NCBI GenBank assembly: GCA_028293685.1 | Contig: JAQGOI010000338.1 | Location: 1 to 5,965, forward strand | Length of the DNA: 5,965 bases | Direction of reading: 5' to 3' | From: Lysobacteraceae bacterium | GTDB lineage: Bacteria > Pseudomonadota > Gammaproteobacteria > Xanthomonadales > Xanthomonadaceae | Shown here: piece after piece, positions 1 through 5,539 of the stretch | Layout of the letters: each line of letters opens with the position of its first letter | Numbering within the stretch: position 1 is the first letter of the stretch | Notes under the pieces: generated by a model | What the model saw: the letters and a program-made list of their open reading frames with translations, nothing else | The model's database searches: none | Told to the model about the DNA's origin: nothing | Translations under genes and position numbers: made by a program

Positions 1-180
1 CACAGCGCCGGGGTCGGCGAGGGCGTGTTCACGGCAATCACCGAAGCCGGCTTTGGCGGCAAGCCGCTCAAGCGCGTCGTGGGTGCCGATACGTTTACGC
101 CGCTGGCCGGGGCCGCTTTTCTTGTGATTCCGTCGGAAGAGGAAATCATTGCCGCAGCGCGGGCACTCGCCCAGGCCTGA
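1..180 (+). CDS. C-terminal end of a thiamine-diphosphate-dependent 2-oxoacid dehydrogenase E1 beta / transketolase-like protein (5' truncated by window)
   Basis: The reading frame is open from the first base to TGA at 178-180 and gives 59 residues. The segment starts HSAGVGEGVF and contains LKRVVGADTFTPLAG, then ends in a helix-like SEEEIIAAARALAQA. This resembles the last part of the transketolase C-terminal domain in E1 beta subunits of 2-oxoacid dehydrogenases, where a VKRV(T/A)GxDTPxP stretch precedes a closing helix used for dimer and E2 contacts. That family decarboxylates 2-oxoacids (pyruvate or branched-chain acids) as part of a cytosolic complex. The catalytic part lies outside the window, so substrate and subunit type cannot be decided. 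It is convergent with ygfZ, with 32 bases between the two stop codons and no clear terminator hairpin there. The family call is from motif memory only and is moderately sure. Confidence 0.55.
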   Translation, partial: HSAGVGEGVFTAITEAGFGGKPLKRVVGADTFTPLAGAAFLVIPSEEEIIAAARALAQA

Positions 181-212
181 GTTCGCGACGTGCTCTGACC
201 TGCAGGAATGAA

Positions 213-1085
213 TCAGCGCGCAAGACCGTCGACCATCGCTCGTTGGGTCAGGGCGACGTCGCCAGCTCGCAGCGGTCCCGGGTCCCGCGAAAGGGGAAGC
301 ACGGCCAACGCCAGGCAATCCCCGCCATGTTGCGCAACGCCGACAACCGTCCCCAACGCCTGCTGCGCGTCGCCATGGATTTCCGCTCCTTCCGCCACGT
401 TTATCGCGGCCTCGAACAATGCCAACCCGCGCTTCGCCTGCCCCAGGAAGTGCGTGCGGGCGACAATCTCCTGTCCGGGATAACAGCCTTTCTTGACGCT
501 GTAGGCGTGCAGGCGTTCCAGCGACAGTTGTTGTGGCGTCCATTGGCCAGACTGAGATTCCGCGAGCCTCGGCAGGCCGTAGGCGAAATCGGTCGCACGC
601 CACCGCTCCGCTTCGGCGCGTGTGAAATGAGCCGGCGAATCACCAATCCGCAAGGTTCGAAATCCCATCTCACCGCCGACGTCGAGCTCGAACATGTTGT
701 CGCCAAGTGTCGACACCCGGTTCCCCGATGCGTCTGGAGATTGGTTAAAAGACCCGCTGACGCTCAGCTGGGTGGACGGGCTGATGACGACCTTGCTGCG
801 GAACACGAACCGCTGCAGCTGCATGGCCAGCATCGCCGGGTCTGCATCGGGCAACAGCAGGTAGACGGTTTCGGCGTCACGAATGACCAGCGCGAACAAC
901 GCGATCAGCCGTCCTTTCGGTGTCAGCCAGCCATTCCATTGCCAATATCCCGGAGTGAGCGTCCCGACGTCGTTCATGAACTGCGCCTGCGCGAATGCGA
1001 TCGCGTCACGACCGATCAGTGTCAGCACGCGATGATCGGGCAGGGCGAAATACGGTGCTGCAATGGACTGCGGGTTGTCGGGCAT
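213..1085 (-). CDS. ygfZ: YgfZ, folate-binding Fe-S cluster maturation protein
   Basis: This is a 290-aa protein of the YgfZ/GcvT-like family (IBA57 relatives). These tetrahydrofolate-binding cytosolic proteins support assembly or repair of some Fe-S enzymes. The signature KKGCYPGQE lies at residues 198-206 with the family's key cysteine at C201, followed by IVARTHFLGQAKRGLALF, close to the E. coli arrangement (KKGCYTGQE then VAR and KRAL). The N-terminal half has the expected WNGWLTPKGRLIALF region (residues 50-64), where the protein meets folate in GcvT-type folds. I chose ATG at 1085 because MPDNPQSIAAPYFALPDHRVLTLIGRDAIAF aligns with known N-termini. The frame stays open upstream to 1355, but that extension has no family-like residues and would overlap the divergent small gene and the sdhC start. 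No strong ribosome binding site is visible. The gene is divergent from the sdh series, separated by only 39 bases (1086-1124), which must hold any promoters not placed inside coding sequence. I saw no convincing -35/-10 pair there. The placement fits a helper for Fe-S-rich SdhB, which is inference. Confidence 0.9.
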   Translation of the reverse strand: MPDNPQSIAAPYFALPDHRVLTLIGRDAIAFAQAQFMNDVGTLTPGYWQWNGWLTPKGRLIALFALVIRDAETVYLLLPDADPAMLAMQLQRFVFRSKVVISPSTQLSVSGSFNQSPDASGNRVSTLGDNMFELDVGGEMGFRTLRIGDSPAHFTRAEAERWRATDFAYGLPRLAESQSGQWTPQQLSLERLHAYSVKKGCYPGQEIVARTHFLGQAKRGLALFEAAINVAEGAEIHGDAQQALGTVVGVAQHGGDCLALAVLPLSRDPGPLRAGDVALTQRAMVDGLAR

Positions 1086-1124
1086 GGGCTGCGGACTTAG
1101 ACTGGCTGGGCTGTGAATCCCAAG

Positions 1125-1286
1125 ATGATAGGTGATGACGCTTCTGTCCCCGACGTGCCGGTGGCACCCGTGCCTGTCGCGGACGACCGGGCGCGTGCCG
1201 CCGCGAGTGAGACGGGGGGCCGTCCGGGCCTTGATCCAACCCGCTATGGCGACTGGGAAAAAAACGGCCGCTGCATCGATTTCTGA
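1125..1286 (+). CDS. Small SdhAF4-like (DUF1674) succinate dehydrogenase assembly factor
   Basis: This 53-aa ORF starts at ATG 1125 and ends with TGA at 1284-1286. Its last residues read DPTRYGDWEKNGRCIDF, the hallmark C-terminal motif of the DUF1674/SDHAF4 family (typically DPTRYGDWE.kGR..DF). The first 30 residues are Pro/Val/Ala/Asp-rich and look disordered, which is also usual for the family. In yeast, animals and plants SDHAF4 binds the flavinylated SDHA subunit, limits its auto-oxidation and promotes pairing with SDHB. The same job here is inference from family and from position, 46 bases ahead of sdhC and on the same strand. An alternative GTG start at 1113 would give 57 aa. A stop at 1098-1100 prevents longer forms. 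No strong Shine-Dalgarno precedes either start. The gene is short enough to escape calls that apply a 60-aa minimum. Confidence 0.85.
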   Translation: MIGDDASVPDVPVAPVPVADDRARAAASETGGRPGLDPTRYGDWEKNGRCIDF

Positions 1287-1298
1287 CCGTGCGGCCGT
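1264..1298 (+). repeat. Perfect 8-bp inverted repeat spanning the end of the SdhAF4-like gene
   Basis: ACGGCCGC at 1264-1271 is exactly complementary to GCGGCCGT at 1291-1298, with 19 bases between that include the small gene's TGA stop (1284-1286). The GC-rich stem could form in mRNA between the small gene and sdhC. No run of T follows, so it is not a typical intrinsic terminator. A weak attenuator or processing/stability hairpin is possible, and chance in a GC-rich genome is also possible. Confidence 0.35.
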
Positions 1299-1332
1299 CG
1301 TGCCGCGCCCACTGCAAGGATGAGTCGCAACA

Positions 1333-1722
1333 ATGGCGCAACGCGAACGTCCCACGTCACCGCATCTGCAGGTCTATCGCTGGCAGCTCACGATGGTGAT
1401 GTCGATCCTGCATCGCGTCAGCGGCGTGCTGTTGACCTTTGGCGCATTCGGCCTGAGCTGGTGGCTGCTCGCGCTCGACAATGGCGGTGAGCGGTATGCG
1501 CGTGCCGCGTCCCTGGTGGCCTCTCCTTTCGGCTTGTTCCTGTTGTTCGGTTTTTCGCTCGCGCTGGTCTACCACCTGCTCAACGGGCTGCGGCACCTGC
1601 TGTGGGACATGGGCTGGGGCTTCGAGATATCCGAAACCTATCGTTCGGGATGGGCGGTTGCCGTGCTGACCGTGTTCTTCACCGCGGCCATCTGGTTCGC
1701 TGCCTTCGGAGCGCGCGCATGA
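1333..1722 (+). CDS. sdhC: SdhC, succinate dehydrogenase cytochrome b556 subunit
   Basis: This 129-aa integral membrane anchor of complex II helps hold heme b and the ubiquinone site. RPTSPHLQVYRW at residues 6-17 is the usual N-terminal entry motif. SILHRVSG at 24-31 carries the residues matching E. coli Ser27 and Arg31 of the quinone pocket (S24 and R28 here). YHLLNGLRHLLWDMG at 80-94 contains His81, the equivalent of the E. coli heme ligand His84. Three hydrophobic segments are visible, roughly at 21-47, 62-83 and 106-127. Length matches the E. coli protein (129 aa). ATG 1333 is chosen because an AAGGA site lies at 1316-1320 and the N-terminus aligns with the family. It lies 46 bases after the SdhAF4-like gene, and its stop overlaps the sdhD start in an ATGA junction, implying translational coupling. 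No lesion is seen. Confidence 0.97.
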   Translation: MAQRERPTSPHLQVYRWQLTMVMSILHRVSGVLLTFGAFGLSWWLLALDNGGERYARAASLVASPFGLFLLFGFSLALVYHLLNGLRHLLWDMGWGFEISETYRSGWAVAVLTVFFTAAIWFAAFGARA

Positions 1723-2159
1723 GCAATATCGGAACCGCCGGAACACCGGAGCGCACGCCACGGAGCGACTACCGCACGCCCCTCAAACGCGTGCGTGGAC
1801 TTGGCTCGGCCAAGTCAGGGGTCGGGCACTGGTGGCGTCAGCGCCTGACGGCCATCGTGCTCGTATTTCTCGTGCCATGGCTGGTCGGCCTGCTCGTGTC
1901 GTTCGTCGGCGCTGACGGCAGCCACGCACGCACTGTCGTCGCCCGCCCGTGGAATGCAGTGGCCCTGGCGGCATTCGTCATTGCGATGTTCTGGCATGCC
2001 AAGCTCGGCATGCAGGTGGTGATCGAGGATTACGTCCATGTCCGCTGGCTGGAGGTCGCGTTGCAGGTGCTCGTGACGCTGACCTGCGCGCTGGCGACAC
2101 TCGCATCCCTCTATGCGCTGGGCCACATCGCAATGACTGTCGCAACGTACTCCCGGTGA
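1719..2159 (+). CDS. sdhD: SdhD, succinate dehydrogenase hydrophobic membrane anchor subunit
   Basis: This is the second membrane anchor of complex II, 146 aa with three transmembrane segments (about 45-63, 79-98 and 111-135). [15 protein letters not shown] at 93-107 matches the E. coli HAWIGMWQVLTDYVK segment. It gives His93 as the probable second heme b ligand (E. coli His71), and Asp104 and Tyr105 as the equivalents of Asp82 and Tyr83 near ubiquinone. [20 protein letters not shown] at 26-45 is the typical segment ahead of the first helix. The N-terminal tail is roughly 20 residues longer than in E. coli. ATG 1719 is chosen because it overlaps the sdhC stop by four bases (ATGA) and has GGAG at 1708-1711. 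The frame is open further upstream inside sdhC, but that part has no SdhD character. sdhA begins 10 bases after its stop. Confidence 0.95.
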   Translation: MSNIGTAGTPERTPRSDYRTPLKRVRGLGSAKSGVGHWWRQRLTAIVLVFLVPWLVGLLVSFVGADGSHARTVVARPWNAVALAAFVIAMFWHAKLGMQVVIEDYVHVRWLEVALQVLVTLTCALATLASLYALGHIAMTVATYSR

Positions 2160-2169
2160 CCCCAGTCCA

Positions 2170-3960
2170 ATGACCAGCGCTTACAAGATCACCGAACACA
2201 AATACGACATGGTCGTGGTCGGCGCCGGCGGCGCAGGATTGCGTGCGACGTTTGGCCTTGCCCACAAGGGATTGACGACGGCGTGCATTACCAAGGTCTT
2301 CCCGACGCGTTCGCACACGGTCGCGGCACAGGGCGGAATTTCCGCCGCCCTCGGCAACATGGGCCCGGATGACTGGCGGTATCACTTCTACGACACGATC
2401 AAGGGCTCTGACTGGCTCGGCGACCAGGACGCCATCGAATACATGTGCCGCGAGGCGATCCCCGCGGTCGTCGAACTCGAGCATCAGGGTGTGCCGTTTT
2501 CGCGTACCGAGGACGGGCGCATCTACCAGCGTCCCTTTGGCGGCATGACGACGGAGTACGGCAAGGGCACCGCGCAACGCACCTGTGCGGCTGCCGATCG
2601 CACCGGGCACGCCATCCTGCACACGCTGTACCAGCAGTCGCTCAAGCATGACGCGCGGTTTTTCATCGAATACTTCGCGCTCGACCTGATCATGGACAGC
2701 GACGGCGCCTGCCGTGGCGTGCTGGCGCTGGACATGGCCGAGGGTTCGCTGCACCTGTTCCGCTCGCACGGCACGGTGTTGGCCACCGGCGGCTACGGGC
2801 GCGCGTATTTTTCCGCTACGTCCGCTCACACCTGTACCGGCGATGGCGGAGGCATGGCATTGCGCGCGGGCCTCGGGCTGCAGGACATGGAGTTCGTGCA
2901 ATTCCATCCAACAGGTGTCTATGGCGCCGGCGTGCTCATCACCGAGGGCGTTCGTGGCGAAGGCGGCATCCTGCGCAATGCTTCAGGCGAGCGTTTCATG
3001 GAGCGATACGCCCCCAACGCGAAGGACCTGGCATCACGCGACGTCGTCTCGCGCTCGATGACGATTGAAATCCGCGAGGGGCGGGGCGTCGGCGAGCACA
3101 AGGACCATATCAACCTCGACCTGACGCACCTTGATCCCAAGGACATCCACGAGAAGCTGCCCGGCATCGCCGAGAGCGCCCGCATTTTCGCCAACGTCGA
3201 TGTCACCCGTCAGCCGATTCCCGTGCTGCCAACCGTGCACTACAACATGGGCGGCATCCCGACGAACTGACACGGCGAAGTCGTGCAGTTGCGCAACGGC
3301 AATCCCGATGAAGTCGTTCCTGGGCTGTACTCCATCGGCGAAGCGGCGTGCGTGTCGGTGCATGGTGCCAACCGCCTGGGATCCAATTCCCTGCTCGATC
3401 TGGTGGTGTTCGGTCGCGCGGTCGCCAATCGGTGTGGCGAGACCATCCGCACCGGCCAAACCCACAGGACGCTTCCGGGCGATGCCTGCGATGCGGCGCT
3501 GGGCAACCTCGACAGGCTGCGCAATGCCAACGGCAGTACGCCCACCGCCGTCATCCGCGACAACATGCAACGCACGATGCAGCTGGATGCGGCCGTGTTC
3601 CGGACCGGCGAAACACTGGAGCAGGGAGTCGCCAAGGTGCGGGACATCCACGCTTCGTTTGCGGACGTCCGTGTCAGCGATCGATCGCTGATCTGGAACT
3701 CCGACCTGATCGAAACCTTCGAGTTGCAGAACCTGCTCGGGCAGGCGCTGGCGACGATCGTCTCGGCGCAGAATCGCACCGAATCGCGCGGCGCACACGC
3801 GCGCGAGGACTTCCCGGACCGCGACGACGTCAACTGGATGAAGCACAGCCTGTGCTGGGTCGACAACGACGGTTCGACGCGCATCGACTATCGTCCGGTG
3901 CATCTGTATACGCTTGACGACGATGTCGAAGTCGTCCCGCCCAAGCCGCGCGTGTATTGA
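2170..3960 (+). pseudogene. sdhA: SdhA, succinate dehydrogenase flavoprotein subunit, interrupted by an in-frame TGA at codon 367
   Basis: SdhA oxidises succinate to fumarate with covalently bound FAD at the cytoplasmic face of complex II. The frame spans 597 codons (596 sense-equivalent positions; E. coli SdhA is 588 aa). Visible landmarks are the dinucleotide fold [11 protein letters not shown] (16-26), [11 protein letters not shown] with the FAD-linking His49, FHPTG with His246 (E. coli His242), TEG at 258-260, RDVV with the proton-shuttle Arg290 (E. coli Arg286), and [10 protein letters not shown] with His357. After the break come GEAA with Glu391 and HGANRLGSNSLLDLVVFGR with Arg402 (E. 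coli Arg399). The end, IDYRPV then PPKPRVY, is normal. TGA at 3268-3270 splits it into a 366-codon part and a 229-codon part in the same frame with no other lesion. The N-terminal product alone lacks Arg402 and part of the FAD site, so it should not be active. GGTGA at 2155-2159 serves ATG 2170. A restart at GTG 3283 is conceivable but has no good binding site and would not restore function by itself. Identity is certain; whether the break is real is not. Confidence 0.93.
3268..3270 (+). other. Premature in-frame TGA inside sdhA
   Basis: The codons around it read ACG AAC TGA CAC GGC GAA, giving PTN-stop-HGEV where relatives continue without interruption (commonly with Tyr after PTN, from memory). 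Conserved SdhA sequence resumes at once in the same frame and runs to the natural stop at 3958-3960. If the ancestral codons were TAC CAC, the observed bases need two substitutions, or one inserted G plus one lost C that cancel out. A single change would suffice from TGG, TGC or TGT. Confidence 0.9.
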
Positions 3961-3966
3961 AGCCGT

Positions 3967-4054
3967 GAATCGAGAATCGAGAATGGGGAATCGGCAAGCA
4001 TGGCGATTGCCCCGCTCCTGCACCGACGATTCCCGATTCTCCATTCCCAATTCC
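3967..4054. repeat. Inverted pair of four-unit heptad arrays (GAATCGG-like) in the sdhA-sdhB gap
   Basis: The left arm (3967-3994) is four tandem 7-base units: GAATCGA twice, then GAATGGG and GAATCGG. The right arm (4027-4054) is four units on the opposite strand: CGATTCC, CGATTCT, CCATTCC and CAATTCC. Bases 3967-3993 and 4027-4053 pair at 23 of 27 positions, with about 33 bases between them, so a long imperfect hairpin could form in the sdh mRNA. Similar GAATC-rich intergenic repeats occur in Xanthomonas/Lysobacter-type genomes as far as I recall. The element ends about 12 bases before the sdhB start. It could act as a REP-like mRNA-stability or partial-termination element. It has no T-run like that of an intrinsic terminator. 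Confidence 0.85.
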
Positions 4055-4066
4055 CGGACCTAGTCC

Positions 4067-4855
4067 ATGGCCGAATTCACCCTTCCGAAGAACTCGAAGA
4101 TCCAGCCGGGCCGGCGCTTTCCCGCTCCGGCAGGAGCCACGCGTGTCCGCGATTTCAAGGTCTATCGCTGGAATCCGGACGACGGACGCAACCCGAGCGT
4201 CGACACCTATCAGGTTGATCTCGACACCTGCGGCCCGATGGTTCTCGATGCGCTGATCAAGATCAAGAACGAGATCGACCCGACGCTGACCTTCCGGCGT
4301 TCGTGCCGCGAAGGCATCTGCGGATCGTGCGCGATGAACATCGACGGCACCAATACGCTGGCCTGCACCAAGGCGATTGCGGATTGCGGCGGCAAGGCAG
4401 AGGTGCCGGTCTATCCGCTGCCGCATATGCCGGTGGTCAAGGACCTGGTGCCTGACCTGACCCAGTTCTACGCGCAATACGCGTCGATCAAACCCTGGAT
4501 CCGCACGCAGAGCGCGCCGCCGCCGGACCGCGAGCGCCTGCAGTCGCGCGAGGACCGGGCGAAGCTCGACGGGTTGTACGAATGCATTCTCTGCGCATGC
4601 TGTTCGACGGCGTGCCCCAGTTACTGGTGGAATGGCGACCGTTATCTCGGCCCGGCAGTGCTGCTTCAGGCGCATCGATGGATCATGGATACGCGCGATG
4701 AGGACACGGGCGATCGCCTCGACGACCTCGAGGACCCGTTCAAGCTTTACCGCTGCCATACCATCATGAACTGCACGCGCACGTGTCCGAAGGGACTGAA
4801 TCCAGCCCGTGCCATCGGCGAGATCAAGCAGCTGATGCTGCAGCGGCGCGGCTGA
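4067..4855 (+). CDS. sdhB: SdhB, succinate dehydrogenase iron-sulfur subunit
   Basis: This 262-aa protein carries electrons from FAD to quinone through three Fe-S clusters. The [2Fe-2S] ligands are C80, C85, C88 and C100 in [16 protein letters not shown] and [20 protein letters not shown] starts at C173. By comparison with E. coli, C173, C176, C179 and C240 bind [4Fe-4S], and C183, C230 and C236 bind [3Fe-4S]. Trp188 and His231 match the quinone-site Trp164 and His207. Compared with E. coli SdhB the N-terminus is about 25 residues longer, similar to alphaproteobacterial and mitochondrial-type subunits. All cluster ligands are present, so this gene appears intact. The start at ATG 4067 is supported by [15 protein letters not shown] and a weak GGA at 4056-4058, directly beside the repeat hairpin. 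sdhE follows after 11 bases. Confidence 0.97.
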   Translation: MAEFTLPKNSKIQPGRRFPAPAGATRVRDFKVYRWNPDDGRNPSVDTYQVDLDTCGPMVLDALIKIKNEIDPTLTFRRSCREGICGSCAMNIDGTNTLACTKAIADCGGKAEVPVYPLPHMPVVKDLVPDLTQFYAQYASIKPWIRTQSAPPPDRERLQSREDRAKLDGLYECILCACCSTACPSYWWNGDRYLGPAVLLQAHRWIMDTRDEDTGDRLDDLEDPFKLYRCHTIMNCTRTCPKGLNPARAIGEIKQLMLQRRG

Positions 4856-4866
4856 CAAGCGGCAGA

Positions 4867-5115
4867 ATGGCTGGTGACTCGGATCTTCCGCGGCTGCGCT
4901 GGCGCTGCCGACGCGGCATGCGCGAGCTCGATCAATTGCTGACGCGATGGCTCGATCGGGAATGGGCGGCGTCGTCCGAAAGCGAGCGTGGGGTTTTCCT
5001 ACGGTTGCTGGATTGCGAGGACGATAGGCTCTGGCGCTGGTTCCTTGGCCATGAAACACCGCCCGATGCCGAACTCGATGCATTCGTCCAGCGCCTGCGC
5101 ACCTTGCCGCCTTGA
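4867..5115 (+). CDS. sdhE: SdhE, FAD assembly factor for succinate dehydrogenase
   Basis: This 82-aa cytosolic protein (formerly YgfY/DUF339, relative of eukaryotic SDHAF2/Sdh5) promotes covalent flavinylation of SdhA and related fumarate reductase subunits. The defining RGxxE motif is RGMRE at 16-20, inside [16 protein letters not shown], very close to the E. coli [11 protein letters not shown]. Further family features are [34 protein letters not shown] in the rest of the small helical bundle. ATG 4867 is chosen because it gives the normal length and lies 11 bases after the sdhB stop. Longer forms from 4783 would run far into sdhB without family sequence. The ribosome site is weak (AAGCGG region at 4858-4863), suggesting coupling to sdhB translation. 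Its natural client, SdhA, is the broken gene in this same series. Confidence 0.95.
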   Translation: MAGDSDLPRLRWRCRRGMRELDQLLTRWLDREWAASSESERGVFLRLLDCEDDRLWRWFLGHETPPDAELDAFVQRLRTLPP

Positions 5116-5515
5116 ATGGCGCCCGTCGCGATGGCTGTTCGTCGCCTTGTCGCTGCTGGGGGTCGCGGCGACGGTTGCGGTCTGGGTGAGTGAAATGCCA
5201 CGGGCGGCAGCATTGCCCTTGGGACTGGGCGCGCTCGCCTACAGCAGCTGGCTTGCGTGGCGACAAACGCGAAGTCCGCTACGGCAATTGGTATGGCCCG
5301 TCGACGGCGCATTACGGATGGACGGCCTCGAGATCGATGACGTCGTACTGACCTGGCGGGGCCCATTGGCCTTCATCCGCTGGCGCGACGACACCGGGCG
5401 GACGCAGCGCCTGGCGTGGTGGCCTGACACCCTGCCGGCGACGATGCGACGCGAGCTGAAGCTGGCCGCTGCGTCTGCGAGCACTGCGCACACTCCCGCT
5501 TCGATGGCACCATAG
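5078..5515 (+). CDS. ygfX: YgfX-like (CptA family) inner-membrane protein
   Basis: With ATG 5078 this is a 145-aa protein. An N-terminal [10 protein letters not shown] (10-19) is followed by two close hydrophobic helices (about 19-37 and 43-61) and a C-terminal beta-rich domain containing [27 protein letters not shown] and [18 protein letters not shown]. coli YgfX has the same plan: short basic N-terminus, helical hairpin, then a domain with LRWQGQEW and LAADSMDEAEWRDLRR. It also directly follows sdhE. E. coli YgfX has been described as a toxin acting on cytoskeletal proteins FtsZ and MreB with SdhE/YgfY proposed as partner, though that pairing is disputed. No activity can be inferred here. 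The start is uncertain: ATG 5078, 5066 or 5051 all overlap sdhE in a different frame (38 bases or more), and none has a clear ribosome site. I prefer 5078, the last ATG before CRLEW. It ends in TAG, unlike its TGA-ending neighbours. Confidence 0.8.
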   Translation: MHSSSACAPCRLEWRPSRWLFVALSLLGVAATVAVWVSEMPRAAALPLGLGALAYSSWLAWRQTRSPLRQLVWPVDGALRMDGLEIDDVVLTWRGPLAFIRWRDDTGRTQRLAWWPDTLPATMRRELKLAAASASTAHTPASMAP

Positions 5516-5539
5516 CCGCTGCTTCGTCGATTGAAACCC

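Noticed and set aside
243..1100. 285-codon ORF on the + strand opposite ygfZ
   Set aside because: ygfZ on the - strand has the KKGCYPGQE signature and normal length. This frame is its antisense shadow without recognisable motifs.
1086..1124. Divergent promoter between ygfZ and the small gene
   Set aside because: The region must be regulatory by position, but I could not find a -35/-10 pair with acceptable sequence and spacing on either strand, so no site is listed.
1132..1323. 63-codon + strand ORF upstream of sdhC
   Set aside because: It overlaps the SdhAF4-like gene in another frame, begins with GTG and has no family-like sequence, whereas the frame ending at 1286 carries the DUF1674 motif.
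3268..3310. Selenocysteine or genome-wide recoding of TGA
   Set aside because: TGA is the natural stop of nearly every gene here (178-180, 1284-1286, 1720-1722, 2157-2159, 3958-3960, 4853-4855, 5113-5115, and ygfZ). SdhA has no known selenocysteine at this site. I see no convincing SECIS-like hairpin just downstream, only a short TTGCGCAA palindrome.
2170..3960. Naturally split two-gene SdhA
   Set aside because: The break falls inside the active-site/FAD region, not at a domain boundary. The downstream part has no proper start or ribosome site, and reading frame and spacing match an uninterrupted gene exactly.
3034..4050. 338-codon ORF on the - strand opposite the 3' half of sdhA
   Set aside because: It is a shadow of the conserved sdhA coding strand. 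Its N-terminal part is translated from the heptad repeat (FPILDSRF-like), and no family features are seen.
3830..5266. 478-codon ORF on the - strand opposite sdhB, sdhE and part of ygfX
   Set aside because: It lies antisense to clearly conserved genes, is rich in Arg/Ala/His as expected from a GC-rich shadow frame, shows no domain I recognise, and reads through the intergenic repeat.
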